From Ottowia beijingensis (GTDB lineage Bacteria > Pseudomonadota > Gammaproteobacteria > Burkholderiales > Burkholderiaceae_C): DNA of 64,000 bases. The notes beneath the pieces were generated by a model. The model did no database searches. It worked only from the letters and a program-made list of their open reading frames with translations, and was not told the DNA's origin. Made by a program: the position numbers and the translations under genes. The DNA is taken from positions 3,100,001-3,164,000 of the forward strand of contig NZ_JACCKX010000001.1 in the NCBI RefSeq assembly GCF_013423955.1, written 5' to 3'. This document shows positions 41,393-51,737 of the stretch, in pieces. Within the stretch, counting starts at the first letter, position 1. Each line of letters starts with the position of its first letter.

Positions 41393-42025
41393 TCAGGCGG
41401 GGCGGTGTTCACAGCGCCCCGCGTGGCCGTGGCGGGGGTCAGGGCAGGAGATCGGCGTGATCTTGCTGCCACCCACCGAAACGCCGGCTTCCAGGCCCAC
41501 GTTGGTCAGCGTGAAGCTGGTGATGGGCTGCTGCAGGGTCTTGGTGTCGACGTGGCCGTTGGCGCCCACGGTGCCCACGGCGACGGTGGCGTCGGCATCA
41601 GCCGTCCAGCCCTTGCTGGCGCGGAACTTCTGCAGCGCGTCGGCCGTGTTGAACACGTAGATGACCGATTTGGACTGGCCGCCGGCCTGGAAGCCGATGG
41701 AGCCGCTGGTGGTGCTGTAGTAGTTCACCGTCTGGCCGCCCACGCGCAGCGCGCCGCGGCCGTGTTCGGCGCCGACGACGAACGAGCCGCCCACGACGGC
41801 CGGGAACACCAGCACGCCCGCGGCCTTGGACACCATTTCACGCGTGCCCGGCACGGTGCTGTACAGGCGCGACAGGGTTTCGTTGACCGAGGTCTCCATC
41901 GACGCGCGGCTGACGGCCGGGGTGGCCTGGCTGTCCTTGGTGGTGGTGGTGCAGCCGATCAGCGCGATGCTGCCCAGGCCCAGGGCAGTGGCCAGGCCGA
42001 TGCTGCGCAGGTTGAAGTTTTTCAT
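41393..42025 (-). CDS. SYLF/Ysc84-domain lipoprotein
   Basis: 210 aa. Lipobox in GSIALIGC (Cys about 25). The SYLF domain covers residues about 45-195, with VFPAVVGGSFVVGAEHGRGAL and GSIGFQAGGQSKSVIYVF. The family is proposed to bind phosphoinositide-like lipids or curved membranes. The last ~16 residues (after SKITPIS) are basic and unlike the family; an indel near the end may have removed the normal stop. Downstream terminator at 41349-41383. Confidence 0.82.
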   Translation of the reverse strand: MKNFNLRSIGLATALGLGSIALIGCTTTTKDSQATPAVSRASMETSVNETLSRLYSTVPGTREMVSKAAGVLVFPAVVGGSFVVGAEHGRGALRVGGQTVNYYSTTSGSIGFQAGGQSKSVIYVFNTADALQKFRASKGWTADADATVAVGTVGANGHVDTKTLQQPITSFTLTNVGLEAGVSVGGSKITPISCPDPRHGHAGRCEHRPA

Positions 42026-42175
42026 GAGGTGTGTCCTTTGTTTCGTGAGTCAGATTGACGACGTGCAAACTGTAGAGCGCGCCGCGGCCGAGGCGTAGGA
42101 CAGCAGCCCGCGACCTTGTGGCAACCGGCGCCAGGGCGTTGTGCGGGGCGCGCCAGCGCGTGCGGCGCAGCGGCG

Positions 42176-42807
42176 TTAGGCCAGCACCACCAGCGTGTAG
42201 TCGGCGTGCAGGCCGTCGGGGCCGGGCGAGTAGGGGCGGGTGAGGGCGCGGCGGCCCGGTTCGTCGAGCCGGCGCCACAGGAAGTCGCGCGCGTTGCCCG
42301 GATCGCCTTCGACGTACAGCTGCGTCGTCAGCAGCTCGTGCCGGCCCAGCCGCACCTTCACGTGGATGTGCGGCGTGCGCCCGCTGTAGGGCGCGGGGCG
42401 GATGGTGCGAAAGCGCCAGGCGCCATCGGCGCCCACGGTGACGCGGCCAAAGCCCTGGAACGCCGCGTCGGCCCGCCCGCCGTCGCGCGGATGGTGGTAG
42501 CGGCCCTGCTGGTCGCACTGCCAGATTTCCACCTGCGCGCCGCTCACCGGCCGGCCGTCGACGTCCAGCACGCGCCCTTCGACCTGCGCCGGCGTGCCCT
42601 GCGTGTACCGCTGCGCGCCGTTGCGCAGCAGGTCGTGGTCGCTGTCGGTGGGCAGCTCGACGGGGTAGAACGGGCCTTCGGTCTGCTGCGGCGTGGGGCG
42701 CAGGCGCTCGGCCGGCTGGGCGATGGCGCCGCGCCACACCCAGGGCGCGGCCAGCAGCGCGGCCGCGGCGTGGCGGCGGGTGAGGGCGGGCGCGGGTGGG
42801 TGGTCAT
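42176..42807 (-). CDS. Intradiol ring-cleavage dioxygenase family protein, Tat-exported, frame-disrupted
   Basis: 210 aa after restoring one C at about 42796 (ACCCACCCGCG; four C gives MTTHPAPALTRRHAAAALLA, a Tat signal). Fe(III) ligands of the protocatechuate/catechol dioxygenase fold are visible: Tyr in EGPFYP, Tyr in QGRYHH and the two His in TPHIHVKV. Export suggests an extracytoplasmic aromatic substrate or a lignin-type role, rather than the cytoplasmic beta-ketoadipate pathway; no pathway genes are adjacent. Confidence 0.8.
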
Positions 42808-42919
42808 GGGCGGCTTCCGGTCGGTGCAGGGTGCGAGTCGCGCGCCGCCAGGCAAGTTCCTGCGCGGTGGCTGATGGGTGCGGTCTTGCTTGCGTCGCAC
42901 CCAGTCTCCAACAGCGTTT

Positions 42920-42992
42920 TAGGAGCGGGCTTGCCCGCGATCAAGCGTTGGTAGCGGCGAGGCGCCTCATCGCGGGCAAGCCCGCTCCCACA
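42920..42992. repeat. REP-like pair, family F
   Basis: AGGAGCGGGCTTGCCCGCGAT facing ATCGCGGGCAAGCCCGCTCCC, 27 bp apart; forms a long hairpin. Confidence 0.75.
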
Positions 42993-43020
42993 CAGCGAAA
43001 GCGGTGCGCGCGTCATGAGA

Positions 43021-43076
43021 AATCAATTTTGATAGCTGCCGGCGCTTGCCCCGCCTGCGCTGCAGGCCGAAAACGC
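43021..43076. repeat. Intergenic repeat, family A copy
   Basis: TTTTGATAGCTGCCGGCGCTTG, then GCCTGCGCTGCAGGCCGAAAA. It runs up to the stop codon of the convergent-reading pseudouridine synthase gene. Confidence 0.7.
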
Positions 43077-43781
43077 TTAGAAAGGCACGTCGCTCCGCAG
43101 GTCGAGAGTGTGTCCGCTCACCGGATGCTCAAACCGCAAGGCGCAGGCGTGCAGCATCAGCCGTGGGGCCGTGTCGGGGGCGCCGTACAGCGCATCGCCG
43201 ACGATGGGGTGGCCGAGTGCCAGCAGGTGCACGCGCAGCTGGTGCGAACGGCCGGTGACGGGCTCCAGCGCCAGGCGCGCGGTGTCGGTGGCGGCATTGT
43301 GCGCCAGCAGGCGCCAGCGCGTGCGGCTGGGCTTGCCGCTGGCGTGGTCGACCTTGCTGCGCGGGCGGTTCGGCCAGTCGACGATCAGGGGCAGGTCGAT
43401 CTCGGCCCAGCCGTCCGCATCCGTGGCGGCGCTGGGCCGGCCGTGCACCAGCGCCTCGTAGCGCTTGTGCACGCGGCGCTCGGCAAAGGCGCTGCTGAGC
43501 GCGCGCTGCACGGCGGCGCTGCGCGCCATCAGCAGCAGGCCGCTGGTGGCCTGGTCGAGCCGGTGCACGATCAATGCACCGGGCCAGCGCCGTTGCGCGC
43601 GGGTGCTCAGGCAGTCGGCGTTCTGCGGCCCGCGGCCCGGCACCGACAGCAGGCCAGCCGGCTTGACCAGGGCCAGCAGGTGCGCGTCCTCGTGCAGCAC
43701 CTCGACATCGTCCACGGCTGCGACAGGCGCCGCCGGCTGGGCGCCGGCTGCTGCGTTTTCAGGAGCGTCTGGCGGGTTCAA
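43077..43781 (-). CDS. RluA-family pseudouridine synthase
   Basis: 234 aa. Catalytic aspartate motif HRLDQATSGLLLMA (Asp about residue 75) and the RluA C-terminal TGRSHQLRVHLLALGHPIVGD are intact. No S4 domain is present, as in RluA/TruC-like members that modify 23S rRNA or tRNA position 32 or 65. Specific target not decided. Start ATG 43781 overlaps the stop of the upstream gene (ATGA), indicating translational coupling. Confidence 0.85.
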   Translation of the reverse strand: MNPPDAPENAAAGAQPAAPVAAVDDVEVLHEDAHLLALVKPAGLLSVPGRGPQNADCLSTRAQRRWPGALIVHRLDQATSGLLLMARSAAVQRALSSAFAERRVHKRYEALVHGRPSAATDADGWAEIDLPLIVDWPNRPRSKVDHASGKPSRTRWRLLAHNAATDTARLALEPVTGRSHQLRVHLLALGHPIVGDALYGAPDTAPRLMLHACALRFEHPVSGHTLDLRSDVPF

Positions 43782-44269
43782 GCGGCCAGCGCCTGCGCCA
43801 GTTCGTCAGGCCCCACGCTGCGCGCGGCGCCGAAGCCGGCCACCTGCCGCGCGCCGGTGAGCTGCAGCGTGACGAAGCGGAAATCGGGTAGCGCCGTCAT
43901 CGGCTCGACATCCGGAAAGCGCGCCAGGTAGGCCCTGCGCGCCGTGACCCAGTCGGCCGAGCCGGGCGCCGGCGTGCTGGCCAGCCCCTGCAGCGTGACG
44001 CGGGCCAGGTCGTGCACCGGCGCGTCGTCGGCATCGGCGGCGGTGACCAGCAGCGACACGCGCGGCTCGGCCGCCATGTTGGCGGTGTGCGCCGCCAGCC
44101 CGCTGACGTGCAGCACCAGCTGCTGCGTGGCGGTGTCGATGGCGTAGGGCACCATCGACACGAAGGCGCCGCCGCCCTGCGCGTCCAGCGTGCCCAGCGC
44201 CGCGTGGCGCCGCGCCTGCAGCAGCGCGCGCAGTGCGAGGCCGAGGCGGGGCAGGTGCGGGGTGGTCAT
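43778..44269 (-). CDS. Pyridoxamine 5'-phosphate oxidase-like (HugZ/FMN split-barrel) protein
   Basis: 163 aa. One FMN-binding split barrel: ARRHAALGTLDAQGGGAFVSMVPYAID near the N-terminus, then LAAHTANMAAEPRVSLLV, as in HugZ/PNPOx-like proteins. These bind FMN or heme; true PNPOx activity is unlikely because the C-terminal dimer domain is missing. Start ATG 44269 rather than one 33 bp upstream, because the family begins close to this Met. Coupled to the pseudouridine synthase. Confidence 0.75.
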   Translation of the reverse strand: MTTPHLPRLGLALRALLQARRHAALGTLDAQGGGAFVSMVPYAIDTATQQLVLHVSGLAAHTANMAAEPRVSLLVTAADADDAPVHDLARVTLQGLASTPAPGSADWVTARRAYLARFPDVEPMTALPDFRFVTLQLTGARQVAGFGAARSVGPDELAQALAA

Positions 44270-44385
44270 GGTGTGGAGCTGAAGGAAGCGGGCTGGCCGC
44301 AACGCCGCGTGGACTGTAGCATTCGCCGAGCCGGCGGCGGCATCGACGGCGCCGGGCTTTCAAGCCCAGTGTGCAGGCGGGGTAT

Positions 44386-44447
44386 GGGGAGTATGAGTCG
44401 TTAGCGCTTGATTGATGGGCGCTTTCGGATAGGGTGTTGGGGAGTAT
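44386..44447. repeat. 53-bp-period element, family B copy 3
   Basis: GGGGAGTAT at 44386-44394 and 44439-44447, exactly 53 bp apart; interior TTAGCGCTTG and GGGCGCT at the same offsets as in the copy at 40478. Confidence 0.78.
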
Positions 44448-44468
44448 CTGATCGATCTCTGCCGGCGA

Positions 44469-44504
44469 GGCCGTCCATCGCGGGCAAGCCCGCTCCCACA
44501 AAGA
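44469..44504. repeat. REP-like half element, family F
   Basis: ATCGCGGGCAAGCCCGCTCCC without its facing partner. Confidence 0.55.
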
Positions 44505-44566
44505 GCCGTGCCAGTTCATCCGTCGCACGGCTTCCAAAAAGCAGCGCCTCAGCCATGTCGAGTGGC

Positions 44567-44674
44567 CGCGGAGCAGGCCAGGCCAGCGGCCGCCGCGGCC
44601 GGACTTGCGCCGGCCGCTGGCGGCGTCCCCCTCCTGCAGGAGAGGGGAAGCGGCGTCAGCCGCTCAGGGGGTGT
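44567..44674. repeat. Gene-end repeat, family C copy 3
   Basis: GCCGCGGAGCAGGCC, a long stem CCAGCGGCCGCCGCGGCC / GCGCCGGCCGCTGG, then GAGGGGAAGCGGCGTCAGCCG and CAGGGGGTGTTCA. It ends at the stop codon of the gene ending at 44675. Confidence 0.65.
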
Positions 44675-45823
44675 TCACATGACTTTGCACAACTCGAACA
44701 CCAGCGCCGGCCCCAGCGACTGGTTCAGCGCGCCGGCCGCCACGTGGCCGGTGGAGACGGCGCCGACGGTCGAGGCCTGGAATTCGGGCGCGCCCGCCTG
44801 GTCGTGGATCTCGACGAAGGCGGTGGGCGTGGCGGCGCGGCGCTGCAGGTCTTCGCGCAGGCGCTCGATGGCGCCGGCGTGGACCGAGCCGTCGTAGATC
44901 ACGGCATCCGGCAGGTGCTGGGTGGCCAGGCGCTCGGCCTGGCGCATGTCCTCGGCGGCGTCCAGGATCAGCCCGTAGCCGGCCAGCGCCTGCAGGCACT
45001 GCGCGCGCCGCTGCGCGTGGCCGGTGACCAGCAGCACGCGGCAGCCCTGGATGACGGCCGACACGCTGGACGGGCCGACCGAGGTCTCGACGGCGCTGGC
45101 CAGCTGGTCCTCCGACACCTGCGCCAGGTCGAGCGTGACGCGCACGTGGTCATCGCGCGTGTCGAGTTGCGACACCGCGCCCACCGCGTGCGCCAGCTGG
45201 TGCCACAGCGTCCAGCGGATGCTGCGCCACACCGGCTCGGGCACCTCGGCCGGGTTGCACCAGGCGGCCACGCGCAGGCGCGGGCGGCTGGTGCGGCCGG
45301 ATTTGTCGACGGTGATGGTGACGCTGGCCGCCATCTGGCCGGCCCACTGCACCAGTTCGTCGACCAGCATGTAGAGCATGCTGGAGTCGGCGTACACGCG
45401 GGTGTGGGCCAGGCCCTGGCGCACGCCGATCTGGCGGCGCGCCAGCCAGTCGGCGCGGGCCGTCAGCACGGCGCGCACCACGTCGGCCAGGTTGAGCACT
45501 TCGCGCTGCTGCGGTGGCGGGTCTTCGCACAGCCGCAGCACGTGCTGCGCGGCCATGCCGGCCTGGCGCGCGCGCTCGACCGATTCGGTCACGGGGATCA
45601 GGCTGCGCACCAGGCTGGGCTCCATGCGGTTCAGGCGCTCGAGCTGCTCGCTGGCGGCGTTGAGCGACATGGCCACTTCCTGGCCCAGCTGGCGCACCAC
45701 GTCGGGCCAGGACAGGTTGCCGCCGCCGCCCGCAAGGGGCGCCGCCGCGTGGTCGGCGGATGCCGTGTCACCCGCCTCGCGGCGGCGCGCGCCCGGTTTG
45801 GGGGTGAACCAGTTGAAAGCCAT
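44675..45823 (-). CDS. Degenerate histidine-kinase/receiver-like protein
   Basis: 382 aa, no membrane segments. An N-terminal helical DHp-like segment (about residues 38-95) is followed by an ATPase-like domain (about 115-235). The expected N-box Asn is replaced in YMLVDELVQWAG. The C-terminal domain resembles a receiver (CRVLLVTGHAQRRAQCLQAL ... DAVIYDGSVH) with an Asp in the acceptor position but weak surroundings. No phosphorylatable His is obvious. It may be an adaptor or pseudokinase. Preceded by 170 bp that show no element, then the cytochrome operon on the same strand. Confidence 0.5.
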   Translation of the reverse strand: MAFNWFTPKPGARRREAGDTASADHAAAPLAGGGGNLSWPDVVRQLGQEVAMSLNAASEQLERLNRMEPSLVRSLIPVTESVERARQAGMAAQHVLRLCEDPPPQQREVLNLADVVRAVLTARADWLARRQIGVRQGLAHTRVYADSSMLYMLVDELVQWAGQMAASVTITVDKSGRTSRPRLRVAAWCNPAEVPEPVWRSIRWTLWHQLAHAVGAVSQLDTRDDHVRVTLDLAQVSEDQLASAVETSVGPSSVSAVIQGCRVLLVTGHAQRRAQCLQALAGYGLILDAAEDMRQAERLATQHLPDAVIYDGSVHAGAIERLREDLQRRAATPTAFVEIHDQAGAPEFQASTVGAVSTGHVAAGALNQSLGPALVFELCKVM

Positions 45824-45993
45824 GTGCCGCTCCCGTGCTTGCTGTTGTTTCGGTGGCGCGGCCCGGCGTGGCTGCCAGGGCAGGCGCGTGCAAAACAGTA
45901 TAGGGGCGCCACATAGGCAGCGCGTGACCGCCGGGGCGCCGCGCGCCGCCGGTCGTCGGGTGGGGGCGGGGGTATGGGTGCCGGTGCAGGCGC

Positions 45994-47316
45994 TCAGGGC
46001 CGCAGGCTGCTGCTGCTGGCCTGGCGCATCTGCAGCACTTCCAGCGGCGTCACCTCGGGCGCGTGCTGGCCCCAGGCGTTGCGGATGTGGCTGATGACGG
46101 CGGCGATCTCGGTGTCGTTCAGCGTCAGCGTGAACGGCGGCATGCCATAGGGGCGCGGGCGCCCCGCCGTGGCCGGGCCGAAGCCGCCGTGCAGCATCAC
46201 CTGCAGCAGGTTCTGCGTGTGCGGCATGGTGACGGCGCGGTTGCCGGCCAGCGCCGGGTAGGCGCCGGGCACGCCCTCGCCCTGTTCGCCATGGCAGCTG
46301 GCGCAGTGCTGGCCGTACAGCTTTTCGCCCGCCTGGGCCAGGCGCGTGGGCGTGGCGGCGGGCGCGGCAGCGGGGGCCGATGGGGCCGGCGACAGTGCTT
46401 TCAGGTAGCCGGCCATGGCCTGCAGGTCGGCGTCGTTCAGGTACTGCGTGCCGTGGAACACCACTTCCGCCATCGGCCCGCTGGCGTGGCCGCGGGCCGA
46501 GTGGCCGGTCTTGAGCAGTTGCACGATGTCCTCCACCGGCCACTGGCCCAGGCCGGCCTCGTGCGGCGCGGTGAGCGAGGGCGCATACCAGCCTTGGGCC
46601 GGCATCAGGCCGCCGTCCAGCCGCTGCCAGTCGGCGCCGCCCAGGCGGTCGCGCGGCGCATGACAGGCCGAGCAGTGGGCCACGGCGTGCACCAGGTAGG
46701 CGCCGCGGCGCTGCGGATCGGCGTGCACGTTGTCGGCCGGCGCATCGCCGGGGCGGAAGTACAGCGCCCGCCACACCGCCAGCGCCGCCTGCGTGCTGTA
46801 GGGCCAGCGCAGTTCGTGCGCCGGCACCTGCGTGCGCGTCGACGGCAGGCTGCGGAAGTAGGCGAACAGCGCATCGCTGTCGGCGCGCGTGAGCAGCGTG
46901 GTGTGGGTGTACGGGAAGGCCGGGTACAGCAGCCGCCCGTCGGCCGAGCGGCCATGGTGCAGCGCGCGCCAGAAGGCGGCGGCGCTCCAGCGGCCGATGC
47001 CGGTGTCGGGGTCGGGCGTCAGATTGCCGGCGTACAGCGTGCCGAAGGGCGTGGCGATGGGCTTGCCGCCGGCCGCTGGAACGCCGCCACGCGCGGTGTG
47101 GCAGGCCAGGCAATTGCCGGCGCGCGCCAGGTAGGCGCCGCGCGCCAGCACCGCGGCATCGGCGGCCATGGGCTCGGCGGCGTCGATGTCCACGCCGTCG
47201 TTGTAGTTCAGGTGCCAGAGCACGCCCGTGGCCAACCCCGCCAGCAGCACCAGCGCAAGCAGGGCGCGGCGAAGCAGCCTCAACGCGCGGCTCCCGGCGC
47301 GGGCGCGGTGCCGCAC
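45994..47316 (-). CDS. Tri-heme cytochrome c, dehydrogenase-subunit type
   Basis: 440 aa with an N-terminal membrane anchor (LLALVLLAGLATGVLW) and three c-type heme sites: CLACH (about 71-75), CSACH (about 217-221) and CASCH (about 341-345). The layout matches the cytochrome c subunit of periplasmic alcohol, gluconate or sorbosone dehydrogenases, passing electrons to quinone or a terminal oxidase. No flavin or PQQ dehydrogenase partner is present; a di-heme cytochrome precedes it. The start at 47316 overlaps the upstream gene end (47280) by 37 bp. Confidence 0.83.
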   Translation of the reverse strand: MRHRARAGSRALRLLRRALLALVLLAGLATGVLWHLNYNDGVDIDAAEPMAADAAVLARGAYLARAGNCLACHTARGGVPAAGGKPIATPFGTLYAGNLTPDPDTGIGRWSAAAFWRALHHGRSADGRLLYPAFPYTHTTLLTRADSDALFAYFRSLPSTRTQVPAHELRWPYSTQAALAVWRALYFRPGDAPADNVHADPQRRGAYLVHAVAHCSACHAPRDRLGGADWQRLDGGLMPAQGWYAPSLTAPHEAGLGQWPVEDIVQLLKTGHSARGHASGPMAEVVFHGTQYLNDADLQAMAGYLKALSPAPSAPAAAPAATPTRLAQAGEKLYGQHCASCHGEQGEGVPGAYPALAGNRAVTMPHTQNLLQVMLHGGFGPATAGRPRPYGMPPFTLTLNDTEIAAVISHIRNAWGQHAPEVTPLEVLQMRQASSSSLRP

Positions 47317-48019
47317 TTCAGGTCGGCGGCGTCGCCGGGCAGGGCGCCGCGAGCGGCGGCGGGGCGCGCATCGGCCGGCACCGGCTGGCTGGCCAGCCAG
47401 CTGACGACGGCGTAGGCGTCGCGATCGGACAGGCGCTGCACGATGCTGGCCATGCAGTCGGGCGCGTGCGCGCGGCGCTGCCCGGTGCGCCAGCCGCCCA
47501 GCTGCGCCATCAGATAGTCCGCCGGCAGGCCAGCAGGCCGGGCGTGTCGGGCAGGGCGCCCATCAGCGCCGGGCCATGGCACTGGACGCAGGCCGGCAGG
47601 CGCTGGGCGGCATCGCCGTTCAGCGCCAGATCGCGCCCGCGCGCCAGCACGGCGGGCGGCGGCGGGCTGGCCAGCGGCGCGGGCGGCGGGTAGGGCGCCT
47701 GCATGGCGGCGAAGTGGCGCGCGATGTCCATCAGGTACTCGTCGCTCAGCACGTCGACCATGCGCGTCATCAGGCCGTAATGGCGCCGGCCGTCGCGGAA
47801 GTTGAGCAGCTGGTTGTACAGGTAGCCCGCCGGCTTGCCGGCCAGGCGCGGGTAATAGCCATCAGGCCCGGCGCGGCCCTGCTCGCCATGGCAGGCGGTG
47901 CAGGCCAGCGTGCGCTGGGCCATGCTGTCCTCGAACGGCCTGGCGGCCTGCGCGGCGCCGGCCAGCAGCAGCGCGCCCAGCAGTGCGCCCAGCCGCCGCC
48001 GCCAACGATCACCGCACAA
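47280..48019 (-). CDS. Di-heme cytochrome c (c4-like), frame-disrupted
   Basis: About 246 aa. Signal segment LGALLGALLLAGAAQA, heme sites CTACH and CVQCH, with a PRLAGKPAGYLYNQLLNF loop typical of cytochrome c4. One G is missing at about 47524 (CTGCTGGCCTGCC; GGG gives GLLGLPADYLMAQL). The start is uncertain: the only in-frame codon is TTG 48019, which overlaps the stop of the OmpA gene by 11 bp. Another lost base near the start is possible. Confidence 0.72.
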
Positions 48020-48602
48020 CGATTTCGGCACGGCGGTTCTTCGGTTCCTCGACTTCGTCGGCGGTTTGCACCACCGGCTCGCGCTCGCCGCGGCCCACGG
48101 CCTCCACCCGGTTCGGGTCGAAGCCACGATCGATGACGAGCTGGCGCACCGCCTGCGCGCGCTGCAGCGACAGCGTGTCGTTCGATTCGACGCTGCCCAC
48201 GCGGTCGGTGTGGCCGATGATGATGACCTCGCCGCCCGGCCGCTCGGTGGCGCGCGCCAGCACGTCGGCCAGCTCGGCGCTGGATTCGGGCGTGAGTTGC
48301 GCGCCGCCCGGCATGAACAGCAGCGTGAAGCGCTGCTCGGCCGCTGGCTGCACCGACAGCAGTTGGCCGTAGCGCTTTTCAACCTGCTGCGCATCGGTCT
48401 GCGCGGTGTCGACGCTGCCGCTGGAAGCCACCTCGGCCACGGCATAGGGCTGGGCCAGCACCACCTGGCCTTGCCGGGCCTGCACGGTCACGGCTGCGGT
48501 CGGCACGCCTTCCTGCGGCAGCAGCACCACGCGCGTGGCCGGCGCGCAGGCGGCCAGCGCCAGCAGCGCGGGTGCCAGCAGGGCGATCAGGCGCCGGCTC
48601 AT
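48009..48602 (-). CDS. OmpA-family lipoprotein
   Basis: 197 aa. Lipobox LALAAC (Cys about 19). The C-terminal OmpA/peptidoglycan-binding domain has [13 protein letters not shown], with the Asp and Arg that bind diaminopimelate (GRGEREPVV.., NRRAEIVV). The mid region is short. It probably anchors the outer membrane to the cell wall. Start ATG 48602 overlaps the FecR stop (ATGA). Confidence 0.85.
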   Translation of the reverse strand: MSRRLIALLAPALLALAACAPATRVVLLPQEGVPTAAVTVQARQGQVVLAQPYAVAEVASSGSVDTAQTDAQQVEKRYGQLLSVQPAAEQRFTLLFMPGGAQLTPESSAELADVLARATERPGGEVIIIGHTDRVGSVESNDTLSLQRAQAVRQLVIDRGFDPNRVEAVGRGEREPVVQTADEVEEPKNRRAEIVVR

Positions 48603-49123
48603 GGGTTTTCCTCCACGATGAAATCGGTGCCGCGCACGCCGATCACGGTGGTGGGCGTGGTCACCTTCACCTGCTCGGGCTTCAGCTTGGCGATCAGCCC
48701 CGTGGCCATGCGCAGGCTGCCGCGCACCAAATTGACCAGCATGCTGCCTTCCTGCGTGGTGCTGTTGAAGGCGAATTCGGACAGGTCCATCACGCTGTCG
48801 GGGCCCACGGCCAGCACGGTGCCGTCCTTCAGCGTCAGCGAGGCGGCGCTCTTCGGCCCGGTGACGATGCGGTCGGTGGTCTGCACGCCGGCGCCCACCA
48901 CGGCGGCGCTGCGGGCGTTGCCGCGCACCACGGTGACCTCGCCCTGCACGGCCTTGAAGGTGCCTTCGCGCGCATCGCCCGTGGGCTGCGGCATGGCGGC
49001 CGGGGCGGGGGCAGGGGCCGGTGCGGCAACCGGCGCGGCCGGCTGCTGCGCCCAGGCCTGCGCGGCCAGGCACAGCGACAGGCACGCCAGCCAGCGCGGA
49101 GCCTTGTGGATATCGAAGCGCAT
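48599..49123 (-). CDS. FecR-domain periplasmic protein
   Basis: 174 aa. Signal peptide [25 protein letters not shown], a proline/alanine linker, then a FecR-type beta domain ([20 protein letters not shown] .. [20 protein letters not shown] .. [17 protein letters not shown]). Here it is a stand-alone periplasmic FecR domain, not an anti-sigma regulator with a membrane helix. It heads an overlapping four-gene set with the OmpA lipoprotein and two cytochromes c. Confidence 0.82.
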   Translation of the reverse strand: MRFDIHKAPRWLACLSLCLAAQAWAQQPAAPVAAPAPAPAPAAMPQPTGDAREGTFKAVQGEVTVVRGNARSAAVVGAGVQTTDRIVTGPKSAASLTLKDGTVLAVGPDSVMDLSEFAFNSTTQEGSMLVNLVRGSLRMATGLIAKLKPEQVKVTTPTTVIGVRGTDFIVEENP

Positions 49124-49258
49124 GGAGAACTCCGTTGGAAAAATCACACGGGGCCTGCGGCCCCTGAACACTTGATCCTAACGCGGATCGCCCGCGGCGC
49201 AGCGACAATCGGCCCCTGCCACCGCCCGGCGACGGGCCTATTTGGACCGAAAGACCCC

Positions 49259-50294
49259 TTGACCCCGACCCTGGTGCTCGCCCCGATGGAAGGCCTGCTC
49301 GACCACGGCCTGCGCGACATCCTCACGCGCGTGGGCGGGGTCGACCGTTGCGTGTCGGAGTTCATCCGCATCACCGACCAGTTGCTGCCCTCGCGCAGCT
49401 TCGTGCGCGTGGTGCCCGAGCTGAAGCACGGCAGCCGCACCGGCTGGCGTGCCGGTGCGCCCGCAACTGCTGGGCAGCGACCCGGTGTGCCTGGCCGAGA
49501 ACGCCGCGCGCCTGGCCGAGCTGGCCCCGGCCGGCATCGACCTGAACTTCGGCTGCCCGGCCAAGACCGTGAACCGCCACCGCGGCGGCGCCGTGCTGCT
49601 GGACGAGCCGGAGCTGATCCACGCCATCGTCGCCGCCGTGCGCCGCGCCGTGCCGGCGCCCATCGCCGTCTCGGCCAAGATGCGCCTGGGCAATGCCGAC
49701 GACGCCCGCCTGCTCGACTGCGCCCACGCCATCGACAGCGCCGGCGCCAGCGAGCTGGCCGTGCACGCGCGCACCAAGGCGCACGGCTACCGGCCACCGG
49801 CCTACTGGGAGTCGATCGCCGCCGTGCGCGAGGCCGTGCGCCTGCCCGTCATCGCCAACGGCGAGATCTGGAGCGCCGACGACGCCGAACGCTGCCGCCA
49901 GGTGACCGGCTGCAGCACCCTGATGCTGGGCCGCGGCATGGTGCGCCGCCCCGGCCTGGCGCTGGCCATCCGCGCTGCCGGCCAGCCCGCTGCGGCGCCG
50001 CGCGAGATGACGGCGTCCTACAGCGACGCCGCCGTGGCGGCCCTACCATGGCGCCGCGTCGTGCCCCTGCTGGCCGACTTCTGGGCTGACGTGTGCGGCC
50101 GCGTCGAGCGCCGCCACCGCGCCGGGCGCCTGAAGCAGTGGCTGAACTACCTGCGCGTGGCCTACCCCGAGGCCCAGCAGGCCTTCGACGCCCTGCGCGC
50201 CGTGAACGACCCGGACGCCATCAGCGCCTGGGTGCTTCGAATTCAGGAGCTGCCGGCGCCGGCCAGTACAGCGCTGCAGCCCGAAAAGGCTTGA
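49259..50294 (+). CDS. dusC: tRNA-dihydrouridine(16) synthase, frame-disrupted
   Basis: About 345 aa. FMN-dependent reduction of a uridine in the tRNA D-loop. The Dus N-terminal [16 protein letters not shown], the active-site loop [17 protein letters not shown] (catalytic Cys) and a C-terminal helical domain are present. The frame breaks at about 49443-49450 (ACCGGCTGGCGTG), by one extra or two missing bases, between HGSRT and [10 protein letters not shown]. Start TTG 49259 reads [12 protein letters not shown], the family N-terminus. The last ~15 residues and the stop come from a family A repeat. The DusA-like and DusC-like readings both fit; DusC is favoured. Confidence 0.82.
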
Positions 50295-50301
50295 AAAATA
50301 T
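50236..50301. repeat. Family A repeat at the 3' end of dusC
   Basis: TTCGAATTCAGGAGCTGCCGGCGCC, GCGCTGCAGCCCGAAAAGGC and TTGAAAAAT. It supplies the dusC stop codon. Confidence 0.65.
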
Positions 50302-50332
50302 CAACAACCGTTCTACCTGAAGGAAATTCACC

Positions 50333-51306
<974 letters not shown>

Positions 51307-51490
51307 GCCTGCCGCCATGGCATGTTGCGGGGTAATTCGGATGTTTAGGAGCGGCCTTGGCCGCGATGGCTGCGCTGCCTGCTCCACGAATTTAGAGCGC
51401 CCCAACCGTCTTGGCACCGGTGGCGCTCTGTGCCTGAAGTGAAACACGACTTCGCTTCGCCCCCTGACTGGCGCACGCGGCACACCGGGT

Positions 51491-51566
51491 TGTGGGAGCG
51501 GGCTTGCCCGCGATGGGCGTTACTTTTGGGCGATGCGCCCCATCGCGGGCAAGCCCGCTCCCACAA
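51491..51566. repeat. REP-like pair, family F
   Basis: TGTGGGAGCGGGCTTGCCCG facing CGGGCAAGCCCGCTCCCACA. A half copy with GGAGCGGCCTTGGCCGCGAT is at 51350. The rest of 51307-51699 shows nothing I can assign. Confidence 0.75.
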
Positions 51567-51699
51567 AAACAGCGCCTCGTATCGGCCAGCCGAGGCGGTG
51601 GCGCGGACAAGGTCTTGCTGACCCTGATGGCCCCAAAGTTTTCCCCATCCCTCGATCAATACCAATCAAAAGTTGCCTCGTGGGTGGCCGTTGTCGCGA

Positions 51700-51729
51700 T
51701 TGACATCAACTGTGGTTTGTTGTCAGAAT
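51700..51729 (+). promoter_or_regulatory. Predicted promoter of the toxin-antitoxin pair
   Basis: TTGACA at 51700-51705 and CAGAAT at 51724-51729 with an 18-bp spacer. The -10 box lies inside the 51718-51737 palindrome. Confidence 0.55.
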
Positions 51730-51737
51730 TGACAACA
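51718..51737. promoter_or_regulatory. Candidate autoregulatory operator of the toxin-antitoxin pair
   Basis: Perfect dyad TGTTGTCA-GAAT-TGACAACA, ending on the A of the toxin ATG and overlapping the -10 box. A bound antitoxin or complex would block transcription. Confidence 0.6.
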
